From a virus: 47,294 nt of DNA. The stretch is from IMG/VR virus record IMGVR_UViG_3300050821_002777, positions 1 to 47,294 of that record, one strand, 5' to 3'. Made by a program: the position numbers and the translations under genes. Below the pieces are notes generated by a model that had not been told where the DNA came from, did not search any database, and saw only the letters and a list, made by a program, of their open reading frames with translations. Of this stretch, positions 14,858-22,395 are shown piece by piece. Within the stretch, counting starts at the first letter, position 1. Every line of letters begins with the position of its first letter.

Positions 14858-15772
14858 ATGAGTCCACATGCAGCGAATAGTTTAGTTCATGACCTTGTGC
14901 AAATGGCACAAGCGATGGAACAACTCCCGCAGGTCCGCGAAGAACTCCAGCAGGCACAGCAGAGGATCACTCTGCAAGCGGATCACGTCCAGAACCTCGA
15001 ATTGTCCATAATGAACTACAAGCAGGAGATCGAAAGGCTCCATGGGTCAATTCGTGATCTGGAGGTAGCCCGTGACAACGCGGAGTTGAACTTTCTCGAA
15101 GCTGAGGATCGCACTGAGAAAGCCTTGGCGTTTGTTCGCACTGTTTTCGGCAATGCAGGGCAACTGCTCCAAGCCCTAGAGCCGGTGAAGCCGGAACCAC
15201 AGCCTGAGCCAATGAAGGTCGATGCTGATCGCCCTTTAGAGTCATCTGTCCCCCCTGTGGCCGCGGAGGGCTTTATTGGATCGGAGAGCTTGCAGCCGGT
15301 AGGTGGTGAGAGTGCAAGCCCTCCTATCGCTGCGTCACTGGAGACCCAGCCTGCGGCCTCTGTGTGGCAGCCGGAGACTGCATTCTCGCGGTCCTCAACG
15401 GAGACTGGAAGGTGGACCGCGCCCGGTCAAGAGTTCGGGCAGGTCAATGCACCATTGACGGAGGCCCCCTCTGTGTTCTCGCCGAGTGGGTCTGGGGAGT
15501 CGGAACATGCTCCAAGCGAGGACAGTGTCACTTCGCAGGGTCAGAGTGAATCGGGCCCTACTGTCAATACGGTATCCCCAATCAGCCCTGCCGAGACTGT
15601 GGCTACTGGCGATGCCGCGAGTACGACTGCTGCGCCCCGGCCGGAGGGCAAGTATTCCGGTAAGCGATACTACGACTGGGAATACTACGTTCCATTGACC
15701 CAGTGGCTTGCTGGTGGTGGGACGGAAGAATCCTACCTCTGGCGACCGGAAAGCAACAAGGCCGCTAGCTAA
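14858..15772 (+). CDS. Coiled-coil protein with long disordered middle
   Basis: A 304-residue protein. ATG at 14858 is chosen because AAAGGAAA precedes it; an in-frame ATG at 14825 has no ribosome site. Residues 5-100 form a coiled coil (LVQMAQAMEQLPQVREEL, NYKQEIERLHGSIRDLEVA). The middle 150 residues are Pro/Ser/Glu-rich and disordered. The last 40 residues are ordered and aromatic (GKRYYDWEYYVPLTQWLAG). The layout suggests a scaffold or adaptor. It is the last gene before a strong terminator. Unknown function. Confidence 0.75.
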   Translation: MSPHAANSLVHDLVQMAQAMEQLPQVREELQQAQQRITLQADHVQNLELSIMNYKQEIERLHGSIRDLEVARDNAELNFLEAEDRTEKALAFVRTVFGNAGQLLQALEPVKPEPQPEPMKVDADRPLESSVPPVAAEGFIGSESLQPVGGESASPPIAASLETQPAASVWQPETAFSRSSTETGRWTAPGQEFGQVNAPLTEAPSVFSPSGSGESEHAPSEDSVTSQGQSESGPTVNTVSPISPAETVATGDAASTTAAPRPEGKYSGKRYYDWEYYVPLTQWLAGGGTEESYLWRPESNKAAS

Positions 15773-15790
15773 CACTTCCCAACCCTACCT

Positions 15791-15825
15791 AGGCCCGAGG
15801 CTAATCCCCTCGGGCCTTTTCTTTT
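15791..15825 (+). terminator. Rho-independent terminator
   Basis: AGGCCCGAGG (15791-15800) pairs perfectly with CCTCGGGCCT (15808-15817) around a 7-base loop, followed by TTTTCTTTT. It ends the first early transcript; a new promoter starts 24 bases later. Confidence 0.93.
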
Positions 15826-15848
15826 GTCCAAATCAGGACAAATCGGGA

Positions 15849-15877
15849 TTGACTTTCACAGCCTGTTGTGGTATAAT
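15849..15877 (+). promoter_or_regulatory. Sigma-70-type promoter
   Basis: TTGACT (15849-15854), 17-base spacer, TATAAT (15872-15877). It directly follows a terminator and precedes the gene at 15903 by about 19 bases of leader, so it begins a separate transcript of small genes. Confidence 0.92.
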
Positions 15878-15902
15878 GGTAGTTACAATGGAGGATTGTG
15901 CT

Positions 15903-16133
15903 ATGCAGATCGACCAAGACGAACAATCCAAGCAACTCGCCGCACTTCGCCAATGGTTGGTATCGCAAGATATCCCAATGCCGCAATGGACGCCGCTGTG
16001 TATGGCTCTGGTAGGGCAGGACATCGCTATGTTGGGAGGCAAAGACATCGCTGTGATCTTCGAGGGCTTGCAACTGGCCACGTGTTTGCTCGTGAGCCAA
16101 ACCCAAAGGGCAATGCGAAATGCGCAAGTCTAA
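15903..16133 (+). CDS. Small protein, first gene of second early unit
   Basis: A 76-residue protein, MQIDQDEQSKQLAALRQWL start. GGAGG lies 8 bases upstream and the promoter TATAAT 25 bases upstream. It seems helical, with a hydrophobic stretch (MALVGQDIAMLGGKDIAVIFEGLQLATCLLV) that is not a clear membrane segment. As the first gene under a strong promoter it is probably highly expressed. Function unknown. Confidence 0.7.
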   Translation: MQIDQDEQSKQLAALRQWLVSQDIPMPQWTPLCMALVGQDIAMLGGKDIAVIFEGLQLATCLLVSQTQRAMRNAQV

Positions 16134-16308
16134 GCTCGATCCAAACCAATCCGCCCGTGTCCTCGGCTACGCCTCGCAACGTGCCTCGGACCTACCGGAG
16201 GCAATCCGCGTGATCCGCGGCTCTGCCGGTGCGCTCACTTCCAAACGCAAACCCAGCCTGCCACCAATGCCTTGGGATAAGGAAACGTCCGATGACAAAG
16301 CGAAGTGA
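16120..16308 (+). CDS. Small basic protein
   Basis: A 62-residue protein, MRKSKLDPNQSARVLGYAS start, overlapping the gene before it by 14 bases and the next by 17. It is basic, with a helix-like centre (ASDLPEAIRVIRG) and a Pro-rich end. The ribosome site is weak, so translation probably depends on coupling. No family recognised. Confidence 0.55.
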   Translation: MRKSKLDPNQSARVLGYASQRASDLPEAIRVIRGSAGALTSKRKPSLPPMPWDKETSDDKAK

Positions 16309-16465
16309 GTCTTACGAGGTTTATTGCAAATGGTGCCGAGACCACCTGCGGCCGGAGCCTACGCGGGAATGGTGGGAGATGGCGATCCACCAGCCGAAGA
16401 CTGTTTCGTTTGAACCGGACTTCGACATCGACACCGAGCGCCGGGAAGGGTGGACGTACCAATGA
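16292..16465 (+). CDS. Small protein with CxxC
   Basis: A 57-residue protein, MTKRSESYEVYCKWCRDHL start; a longer form would begin at 16229 but AAGGA lies before 16292. The CKWC...H pattern could bind a metal, though only one CxxC is present. The end is acidic (FEPDFDIDTERREG). It overlaps the next gene by ATGA. Confidence 0.6.
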   Translation: MTKRSESYEVYCKWCRDHLRPEPTREWWEMAIHQPKTVSFEPDFDIDTERREGWTYQ

Positions 16466-16629
16466 TCAACAAAGCTTTGATCCTTCTCACCGGCTACCTG
16501 CTGTTGGTAGGCAACGTCGCCACGTTTTACGCAATGCTTCATGATAGCTTTTGGCTCGGGCTGCTTTCGCTCCCGGTATTTATCATCCTCGACTACGTCT
16601 ATCTCGCCGCTGCAAGGAGGGATTGGTAA
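16462..16629 (+). CDS. Two-helix membrane protein
   Basis: A 55-residue protein with two membrane segments, about residues 4-24 (KALILLTGYLLLVGNVA) and 31-50 (WLGLLSLPVFIILDYVYL), separated by a short polar loop, and a basic end ARRDW. The size and shape would fit a small holin-like or host-membrane-modifying protein, but it lies in the early module away from the lysis genes. It overlaps both neighbours (ATGA and TAATG), so it is made with the secreted protein that follows. Confidence 0.7.
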   Translation: MINKALILLTGYLLLVGNVATFYAMLHDSFWLGLLSLPVFIILDYVYLAAARRDW

Positions 16630-16871
16630 TGCGCCACCTCCTCCTCGCAGCCACCTTGCTCGCGCATGATTGGTACCCAAAGGAATGCTGTTCTGACCAC
16701 GACTGCCGCCCTGTGTCTTGCACTGAAGTCGTCGAACACGAATGGCAAGGGCATCGGTTCAACTCCAGCAGACCTTCGCCAGATGGCAAATGCCACGTTT
16801 GCATCTACCAGCCCTCGGGTTACCCATCCCCGAGATATCTCTGCATCTTCACCCCGGAGGGGATATCATGA
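16629..16871 (+). CDS. Secreted Cys-rich protein (WYPxxCC type)
   Basis: An 80-residue protein with a short signal peptide (MRHLLLAATLLAHD) and then WYPKECCSDHDCRPV and three more Cys-containing segments (VSCTEV, KCHVCIY, YLCIF). I recall this WYPxxCCxxxDC form from small periplasmic proteins of Bradyrhizobium and relatives, so it may be host-acquired. Location would be periplasmic with disulfides. Why an early phage operon exports it is unknown. It overlaps the next gene by ATGA. Confidence 0.75.
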   Translation: MRHLLLAATLLAHDWYPKECCSDHDCRPVSCTEVVEHEWQGHRFNSSRPSPDGKCHVCIYQPSGYPSPRYLCIFTPEGIS

Positions 16872-17215
16872 TCCTCTACAACTGCAAACACGATGGCGAT
16901 CAGTTCCGAATCTCGAAGTTCGACGAACACATGGACGTGATCGCGTCGTATCTCTGCACCGAGGACGAATGCGATTGCCCTGCTGGCGTTCGCCCCACCT
17001 GCCGCCATCGCCAGATGCTTCCGCTATTCATCCGCCGCAAGGCCATCGGCTCTGGCTGGATGCTGGATTTCGATCGCGGCGGATGGGTTCAAGTCTGGGA
17101 CGATCCGGAGCCTCATGGTCCAACGGTTACGACGGCGGAATTTGACTCCGCAAATGCAGGTTCGATTCCTGCTGAGGTTGCCACCCTACCGCGAAAGTCA
17201 TGGAGGCGATTTTGA
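16868..17215 (+). CDS. SWIM zinc-finger protein whose 3' end contains a tRNA
   Basis: A 115-residue protein. Cys35-x-Cys37 ... Cys45-x-His47 fits the SWIM zinc-finger pattern CxCxnCxH; such fingers bind DNA or proteins. The first 35 residues (MILYNCKHDG, KFDEHMDVIASYLC) form the strand part that precedes a SWIM finger. The final third, from about codon 81, is read through a complete tRNA-Gln gene (17109-17183) in the same strand, so the tail sequence is probably incidental. The original stop may have been lost when the tRNA was inserted. Confidence 0.7.
   Translation: MILYNCKHDGDQFRISKFDEHMDVIASYLCTEDECDCPAGVRPTCRHRQMLPLFIRRKAIGSGWMLDFDRGGWVQVWDDPEPHGPTVTTAEFDSANAGSIPAEVATLPRKSWRRF
17109..17183 (+). 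tRNA. tRNA-Gln (anticodon TTG)
   Basis: Full cloverleaf. The acceptor AGCCTCA pairs with TGAGGTT (one G-T). The D stem is GTC/GAC with GG in the loop. The anticodon stem GCGGA/TCCGC holds the loop ATTTGAC, with TTG as anticodon. A 4-base variable loop follows. The T stem GCAGG/CCTGC holds TTCGATT. The discriminator is G and CCA is encoded. G73 and a weak first pair fit glutaminyl-tRNA synthetase preferences. It would read CAA codons. It lies inside the 3' end of a coding frame. Confidence 0.92.
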
Positions 17216-17400
17216 CCGATCTTGACCCAGACATCCGCAAGGTTCTCGAACGCACCGGGATCGATCCCCGCAAGGCCACCGACGAGCAGATCACCCTCGC
17301 GGATCGGATGATCCAAATCTACACCATGGCCGATGGTCGACCGCGGATCGATGCCGCATCCAACGCGCTCTGGCGAAGGCTCTATGGAGGACAAGCATGA
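17200..17400 (+). CDS. Small acidic helical protein
   Basis: A 66-residue protein if begun at the ATG (MEAILTDLDPDIRK). A likelier start is TTG at 17212: it has GGAGG 5 bases before it and forms a TTGA overlap with the previous stop, the same arrangement as at 22795. The protein is helical (PDIRKVLERTG, EQITLADRMIQIYTM). Unknown function. Confidence 0.6.
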   Translation: MEAILTDLDPDIRKVLERTGIDPRKATDEQITLADRMIQIYTMADGRPRIDAASNALWRRLYGGQA

Positions 17401-17549
17401 CCACCGAAGAATTCAACAAACTCCGCGAATGGATCATTGCGATCATCGACGAAAAGCTCGCCTGCAACACCAGCGACGGCGGGCTGATTGAATCCGTTCG
17501 GCTTTCGGCGGTCGAAGCCGAGACCCGGAAGCTTTTGATAAAGGACTAA
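17397..17549 (+). CDS. Very small helical protein
   Basis: A 50-residue protein, MTTEEFNKLREWIIAIIDEK start, IKD end. GGAGG lies 6 bases before the ATG, and the start overlaps the previous stop (ATGA). One long amphipathic helix, then a short second helix (AVEAETRKLL). Function unknown. Confidence 0.65.
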   Translation: MTTEEFNKLREWIIAIIDEKLACNTSDGGLIESVRLSAVEAETRKLLIKD

Positions 17550-17552
17550 CCC

Positions 17553-17768
17553 ATGGCTACTTTAAAAATCGAACGCCATCCCGGCCCATGGACTGGCCCC
17601 GACGCCGAACTTGCTCGCGCTTGTGCAATGGCTGCGATCATTGATTACGGTAATGATGATCCTGTTACCCACCAGCGTATTCTTAAAAATGGTATATGGA
17701 ATGACCATGTGGCAGTGCAAGCTGCCTTAGCCGCAATCCATTACATTCGTACACAGGAGCGAAAGTGA
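17553..17768 (+). CDS. Small hypothetical protein
   Basis: A 71-residue protein, MATLKIERHPGPWTGPDAE start, with helices ARACAMAAIIDYG and AVQAALAAIHYIRTQ. AAAGGA lies before the start. It ends just before the next gene (GTGATG junction). No family recognised. Confidence 0.65.
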   Translation: MATLKIERHPGPWTGPDAELARACAMAAIIDYGNDDPVTHQRILKNGIWNDHVAVQAALAAIHYIRTQERK

Positions 17769-18070
17769 TGGCCGAAATCCTCCCATCCGCAGCCCCGGCT
17801 TGGGCCGTCAAGTGCTGGTCCGACGATGTCAACGTCTACGCGGAACTGCCGTCGATCAACGGGCCTTGTGTAGTCGCATACCCCCGGTCCGAAGGCGGCA
17901 TGTCCCGGTGCCTATCCACCCTCGGGGCCTACCACACCGCGGAAGGCTCTGGCCAGCCATACCTACGCCCAGCGGTGATCGCGAAGAAACTAATGGCCGA
18001 CGGGATAACCCAAAACGATCTCGACGCAGCACACGCGGCTCTCCTCGAATGCGGGATACTCAAGCGATGA
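17768..18070 (+). CDS. Small hypothetical protein
   Basis: A 100-residue protein, MAEILPSAAPAWAVKCW start; ATG 17768 is preferred over GTG 17765 because AGGAG is 8 bases before it. A beta-rich first half (VKCWSDDVNVYAELPSI, GPCVVAYP) is followed by a helical end (GITQNDLDAAHAALLECGIL). Overlaps the next gene by ATGA. Unknown function. Confidence 0.65.
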   Translation: MAEILPSAAPAWAVKCWSDDVNVYAELPSINGPCVVAYPRSEGGMSRCLSTLGAYHTAEGSGQPYLRPAVIAKKLMADGITQNDLDAAHAALLECGILKR

Positions 18071-18279
18071 CCAGCGAAGAAATCATGAAATGCGCTTCCG
18101 AAGCCTTTTCCTTCATGCGGGCCCAGACCAAACGGCCGAGTGAGGTGGCTGAAATCCTCTGCGCGGTCCATCTGATTCTTTGGATCAACTGCAAAGACGA
18201 ATCCGCCACGGTGGATCAAATGCTTGAGGACTACGCAAACAACTTCAAGCGGAACTATAGGAACAACCTCGATGCATAA
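18067..18279 (+). CDS. Small helical protein
   Basis: A 70-residue protein, MTSEEIMKCASEAFSFM start, with two to three helices (EVAEILCAVHLILWINC, ATVDQMLEDYANNFKRN). It overlaps the preceding stop (ATGA) and the following gene by 8 bases. No motif seen. Confidence 0.6.
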   Translation: MTSEEIMKCASEAFSFMRAQTKRPSEVAEILCAVHLILWINCKDESATVDQMLEDYANNFKRNYRNNLDA

Positions 18280-19102
18280 CCCCGTGTTCTGGAAGAACCG
18301 GCAGGTCGTCTCCATCAAGCTTCGTCGAAAGACGGAGACGGTGGTGCTATTCGGCCCCGATGGTATCGTGGTCGATGAAGTCTCTGAACTCACCTATCAA
18401 TGCAACGCGAAACTGAAAGGACTTCCCCATGGCCGACATCGGCGATCCTATAAGGCGTATAACGGTGGTGCCATTGACCCAACCAGTCCACAGTCCGACG
18501 ACGACACCTACGGAACCATGCCACCCCTCACACCCTTCGCCTTCAACCTCACCCCCGGTGGAATCACCCCAATTGGACCCCGTACCCACATAGGAAGCTG
18601 GCGTGGGATGCAGGTGTATATTCATGAGACTATGGAGAAACCTCCACTCAAGCGTGAAGAGATCGTCGCCGGGGAAATCATCGGCTATCGTTGCTGGCGA
18701 GTCGAGGGCGGCTTGCTCCGTTCGGTCTATCAACGAGACTTCTGGCACCCGGGAAAGCCACTAATCGCTCGCGAGATCGAAGATTGGAACCAACGCGGGA
18801 TTCATGCTTGGAAAGATGCGGGCGGTGAAGGGTATCACGAATACCTTCGGGCTTATCTAAACAAGCACGATGATCCATTCACGCAAGTCCTGATGTTTGG
18901 GTATGTCGATAAGTGTGAAAACCTCCGCCCCGCAATGGTCACTGGAACCGTCTACCTTTGGGGCGACGTTGTCGAACACCAGCGTGGCTGGCGCGGGGAA
19001 TTCGCCCGGGTCCGGTCGATCGACTGGCTTTACCCGGATGAACACATGATGGGGTTTGAGGAGCAATGCCTCGCTAGCCTACGGAGTAGGTATAATGTCT
19101 GA
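18272..19102 (+). CDS. Hypothetical protein with C-terminal conserved domain
   Basis: A 276-residue protein. ATG 18272 is taken as start; AGGA is 10 bases upstream. The first 115 residues include a strand-rich piece (KLRRKTETVVLFGPDG) and a Thr/Pro-rich linker. The second half (GEIIGYRCWRVEGGLLRS, MVTGTVYLWGDVVEHQRGWRGEFARV) has the G.V.LWG.VVEH.RG.RAE form that I recall from unnamed proteins of rhizobial phages and actinobacteria. Function of that domain is not known to me. Confidence 0.7.
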   Translation: MHNPVFWKNRQVVSIKLRRKTETVVLFGPDGIVVDEVSELTYQCNAKLKGLPHGRHRRSYKAYNGGAIDPTSPQSDDDTYGTMPPLTPFAFNLTPGGITPIGPRTHIGSWRGMQVYIHETMEKPPLKREEIVAGEIIGYRCWRVEGGLLRSVYQRDFWHPGKPLIAREIEDWNQRGIHAWKDAGGEGYHEYLRAYLNKHDDPFTQVLMFGYVDKCENLRPAMVTGTVYLWGDVVEHQRGWRGEFARVRSIDWLYPDEHMMGFEEQCLASLRSRYNV

Positions 19103-19466
19103 GCTATACCTGATCGCCCATAAGGTCTCTGGCGAACCGGCCTTCGATGTCGCCACGCGGATCGAATGCCCTCTCTGCCATGGTTGGACCGTCTCTAATG
19201 CTAAATCCAAGGACCTTATATGCCACGAATGCGACTCCCTTGGCTACTGGTGGATCATCCACACCAGCGGCCATCGGGCATATCCATATTGGAACGAATC
19301 AATGGATTGGTATTTAAGTGAATTGTGTAATGTGCCCCCTATGCCCGAAGGCCTCCCCGACCACTACCTCCACTCCGCATCGCCAGCCGAAACCCGTTCC
19401 CGGCTGGAAGCCCTGCTTGCCAAACTCCCACCTGCGCCTTCGACCCCTTTCAAACGGAGGTTCTAA
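19095..19466 (+). CDS. Zinc-ribbon-like protein with KRRF tail
   Basis: A 123-residue protein, MSELYLIAHKVSG start, with GGAG 7 bases before. ECPLC and ICHEC, 22 residues apart, make a four-Cys zinc ribbon. The C-terminal part is Pro-rich and ends PSTPFKRRF, nearly the same as the end of the unrelated protein at 22795-23037. Zinc ribbons in small phage proteins often contact nucleic acids or RNA polymerase. The start overlaps the upstream gene by 8 bases. Confidence 0.65.
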   Translation: MSELYLIAHKVSGEPAFDVATRIECPLCHGWTVSNAKSKDLICHECDSLGYWWIIHTSGHRAYPYWNESMDWYLSELCNVPPMPEGLPDHYLHSASPAETRSRLEALLAKLPPAPSTPFKRRF

Positions 19467-19720
19467 TGTCCCGGGCTTCGATCCTTCGCCAAACCATCGC
19501 CCGTCGCCGCCGGAAACTCCCACCTGCGCCGCAAGGGGACCCGAATGGCACATGGCTTCCGGATCATGAGAACCGTAGCGAAGTCTTTGTTCCCTTCGAA
19601 GACCTTCAATTCATGTGCCGGGATATCATGAACCCGGCCAACGCCGATGCTGTTGAATCCTACTTCGGCAAGATGAACTGGCGGGACGATCCAACCTACA
19701 ACCTTAGGAGGAAGAAGTAA
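19466..19720 (+). CDS. Small hypothetical protein
   Basis: An 84-residue protein with a very basic N-terminus (ILRQTIARRRRKLP) and an acidic to mixed remainder (FVPFEDLQFMCRDIMNP). GGAGG precedes the start and the start overlaps the previous stop (TAATG). Unknown function. Confidence 0.65.
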   Translation: MSRASILRQTIARRRRKLPPAPQGDPNGTWLPDHENRSEVFVPFEDLQFMCRDIMNPANADAVESYFGKMNWRDDPTYNLRRKK

Positions 19721-19953
19721 TGGTAACCAAGTTCGAAACCGAAGGCGGGACGGTATCCCGCGGCATCACCTATTCCAAACTCCTCGACCATCTTCGCGAA
19801 GCCGAAGACTGCGCCTACACCCTTGCCCATCTCCACAACACCGAAGGCAACGATAAGGACAAACTCCTCGCAAACGCTTGGTTGCTGGTCGGGGAGCTCT
19901 TCAAGCAGCACCGGGCGAAAATCACCCAACTTGCAATGGGGAAACTGCACTAA
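19720..19953 (+). CDS. Small helical protein
   Basis: A 77-residue protein, MVTKFETEGGTVSRG start. It is helical (SKLLDHLREAEDCAYTLAHL, KLLANAWLLVGELFKQHRAKI), resembling a two-helix bundle. AGGAGG lies ahead of the start, which overlaps the preceding stop (TAATG). Last gene before the promoter at 19958. No family recognised. Confidence 0.65.
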   Translation: MVTKFETEGGTVSRGITYSKLLDHLREAEDCAYTLAHLHNTEGNDKDKLLANAWLLVGELFKQHRAKITQLAMGKLH

Positions 19954-19957
19954 ACCC

Positions 19958-19986
19958 TTGACAAATCAGGGAATATCGGATATAAT
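19958..19986 (+). promoter_or_regulatory. Consensus sigma-70-type promoter
   Basis: TTGACA (19958-19963), 17-base spacer, TATAAT (19981-19986): both boxes match consensus exactly. Transcription should start near 19993, leaving a leader of about 16 bases to the ATG at 20009. It drives the helicase and downstream replication genes. Confidence 0.95.
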
Positions 19987-20008
19987 AGAATATAAAATGG
20001 AGCCATGC

Positions 20009-20242
20009 ATGTCAACCTCAGCCGTTGTAATCTACCAAACCGGCCTGTCCTACTGTTCCGTCTGCGCACCGAACCGATACACGGCAGAAATGGTCGCAGA
20101 GGCGGTTAACAAAGAAATGCCTACCGGGATCGACCATCCTTGGAAGGTTTCAGCCGAGGAGACATTCAAAACCGGCGAGTCCAACCCTTGCCCGTGCAAC
20201 GACTCCGCAGCCGACCGTCAACACTGGCTTTTGGTGTGCTAA
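20009..20242 (+). CDS. Small Cys-containing protein
   Basis: A 77-residue protein, MSTSAVVIYQTGLSYCSVC start. ATG 20009 has GGAG 6 bases before it; the ATG at 19997 would leave almost no leader. CSVC and PCPC could make one metal site. First gene behind the strongest promoter, coupled to the helicase gene by TAATG. Unknown function. Confidence 0.65.
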   Translation: MSTSAVVIYQTGLSYCSVCAPNRYTAEMVAEAVNKEMPTGIDHPWKVSAEETFKTGESNPCPCNDSAADRQHWLLVC

Positions 20243-21669
20243 TGGACGCCCCAGCACACACCGACGAACAACTCGACATCCTCACCGCCGCATCGACGAC
20301 GAAGGATAACCTGATGATCTCAGCCCTCGCAGGCTGCGGGAAAACATCAACCCTCGAAGCTATCGAATCGGTCCTCCCACGGGGTCCGATTCTTTACCTT
20401 GTCTTCAATCGAAAGAACGCCGATGAAGCCGAAAAGCGAATGCTCTCTACAACAACTGTACGAACGTTCAATTCTATCGGCCATCGAATTTGGGCAGCGT
20501 CCCAGTCGAGACAACTTAAAGTCGATGCAAAGAAGTCAGGTACTATTCTTAAAGCAATTATCGATGACGCCCCAAAGGGACATCGAGACGCTGTATGGTC
20601 TGTTTTTGGCGAAGTCACTTCGGGTGTCGGATTAGCTAAAAGCCTCGGCTACGTCCCAGACGGGGTCTACCCAAACGCTAAACGGCTTGTAACCAAGAAC
20701 CAATTCTTCTCCTACCTCGACGAGGTACCAGATGACCTTACAGCCGATCTCATCGACGCTGTTCTTACCCGCTCCATCAAGCAAGCCTACGATGGCGTTA
20801 TCGACTATAACGATCAAGTTTACATGCCCGCATTGTTCGGCGGAATATTCCCAAAGTATCCCACATGTCTGGTTGACGAGTACCAAGACCTGTCACCAGT
20901 TAACCATACCCTGCTCGAAAGACTCGCGAAAGGGCGTCTCATTGGGGTTGGCGATCCGTATCAGAACATATACGGATTTCGTGGTGCGAAAGCTGGAGGC
21001 ATGACCACAGCCACCGAACACTACAAATGCCAATCCTTCCCGCTTTCGATCTCATTCCGCTGCCCTAGCGAAATCGTCCGCAATGTCCACTGGCGCGTCC
21101 CGCATTTCCGTTGGCTCTCCGAAGGAGGCTCCGTTGAAATCCCGCAATCGATACGTCTTGACGATATCCCTGATGAATGCACAGTCATCTGTCGAAATAA
21201 CGCACCGCTGTTTCGATTTGCAATGCAGTGCTTGGCACGCGGGCGTTCTATCTCGTTGGCTGGAAGCGACATTGGACCTCGCCTTATCTCGATTATGCGG
21301 AAGCTCGGTCCCGAAAGCCTTACGAAGACAGGCGTCTACGCTGCTATCGAAGAATGGCTCGAAGCCAAGCTTGAGAAAGAATCCAAAACCGCCGAAGACA
21401 CCGCTGAGTGTATGAAAGTCTTCGCCGAACGTGGGGCGAACCTAGGACAAGCCATTGCGTATGTCGAACACCTCTTCCGCCAAACTGGCCAGATGCATCT
21501 CACTACCGGCCATAAGGCCAAGGGCCTTGAATGGTCCACGGTGTTCTTCCTTGACCCATGGCTCGTCCGAAAGCACGCTGGGGAACAAGAGAAAAACCTC
21601 GACTATGTGATCTCCACTCGATCCCGTGATCGGCTGGTCGAGATTGATTCGGAGACCATCGAATGGTAG
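20242..21669 (+). CDS. SF1 DNA helicase, UvrD/Rep-like
   Basis: A 475-residue superfamily 1A helicase. Motif I is ALAGCGKTS at 28-36, motif II VDEYQD at 211-216, motif III GVGDPYQNIYGFRGA around 235-249, then LSISFRCPSEIV (IV), GHKAKGLEW at 423-431 (V) and YVISTRSRDRL at 455-465 (VI). It should unwind DNA 3'-5' using ATP. It is shorter than UvrD (about 720), lacking large insert domains. With polymerase, nuclease and annealing ATPase downstream it belongs to the replication/recombination set; replicative or repair use cannot be told apart. Confidence 0.92.
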   Translation: MDAPAHTDEQLDILTAASTTKDNLMISALAGCGKTSTLEAIESVLPRGPILYLVFNRKNADEAEKRMLSTTTVRTFNSIGHRIWAASQSRQLKVDAKKSGTILKAIIDDAPKGHRDAVWSVFGEVTSGVGLAKSLGYVPDGVYPNAKRLVTKNQFFSYLDEVPDDLTADLIDAVLTRSIKQAYDGVIDYNDQVYMPALFGGIFPKYPTCLVDEYQDLSPVNHTLLERLAKGRLIGVGDPYQNIYGFRGAKAGGMTTATEHYKCQSFPLSISFRCPSEIVRNVHWRVPHFRWLSEGGSVEIPQSIRLDDIPDECTVICRNNAPLFRFAMQCLARGRSISLAGSDIGPRLISIMRKLGPESLTKTGVYAAIEEWLEAKLEKESKTAEDTAECMKVFAERGANLGQAIAYVEHLFRQTGQMHLTTGHKAKGLEWSTVFFLDPWLVRKHAGEQEKNLDYVISTRSRDRLVEIDSETIEW

Positions 21670-22016
21670 CCCACACCTGCCGCTATTGCGGAAGCACGAC
21701 GGAAATCCCGGCTTACTTTTCGCTCGCGCGGCAGAGGCTATTCGAATACATCTGGAAGCATCCGGGTTGCACCATAGCCGACATGTGCCGGGATGTCTAC
21801 GGAACTAACATGGCCTGTACGGTGATCAGTGTTCACCTAGCGCATATTCGCAAAGGGCTTCTCAGCTTCCGCGAGTATACCTTGACCATGACTACCACGA
21901 AATCTACCAAACCTCGCACCGGCCGCCAGCCCCGCCGGTTCTTTATCAAGCCCTCGGTCAGGACGGAAAAGACCGGCGAACAACCAACCGAAGGAATATC
22001 CAATGGCCCTGTCTAG
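21663..22016 (+). CDS. Winged-helix protein with zinc knuckle
   Basis: A 117-residue protein. HTCRYCG at 4-10 is a lone CxxC pair. Residues 20-67 (QRLFEYIWKHPGCTIADMCRDVYG, then CTVISVHLAHIRKGL) form a winged helix-turn-helix, including the wing-like FREYTL. The tail is basic and disordered. It probably binds DNA and may regulate phage genes. It overlaps the helicase end by 7 bases and the next gene by 14. Confidence 0.72.
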   Translation: MVAHTCRYCGSTTEIPAYFSLARQRLFEYIWKHPGCTIADMCRDVYGTNMACTVISVHLAHIRKGLLSFREYTLTMTTTKSTKPRTGRQPRRFFIKPSVRTEKTGEQPTEGISNGPV

Positions 22017-22395
22017 CTCTCGTCTCGCGTACAAAGACTGTGAGGAGTTTCTAGAACTCGCACTCGATGCACCAAATGGCAAGCGTATCGCGTTCACCAC
22101 TTCTGCGGACGCAGAATACTGGCGCATGCGGTGTAATCAATTCCGATCGATCGATCGTCAGGATAACAAATCGATCCATGAGATCGGAATGCCGCTGCAC
22201 GGGAAGTCGGTCTACGACGAAATCACCATGACCCTGAAGCATTCTCCGGATGGGCTGTTCTGGGTCTATGCGCAGGTGAGAAAACTGAACCCCGAAGCTG
22301 TCGAGGACATCCCGAATGACGAGGGGTCTTTGCTGGCGGAGTGGGAGGAGATAAAACTCTTGGAGGACCACAATGGCGACGAAACTCCCACCTGA
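22003..22395 (+). CDS. Hypothetical early protein
   Basis: A 130-residue protein, MALSSSRLAYKDCEEFLEL start. The pattern (GKRIAFTTSADAEYWRMRCNQFRSID, YDEITMTLKHSPDGLFWVYAQV) suggests a small alpha/beta fold. Its acidic end overlaps the next gene by 23 bases. No family recognised. Confidence 0.65.
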   Translation: MALSSSRLAYKDCEEFLELALDAPNGKRIAFTTSADAEYWRMRCNQFRSIDRQDNKSIHEIGMPLHGKSVYDEITMTLKHSPDGLFWVYAQVRKLNPEAVEDIPNDEGSLLAEWEEIKLLEDHNGDETPT

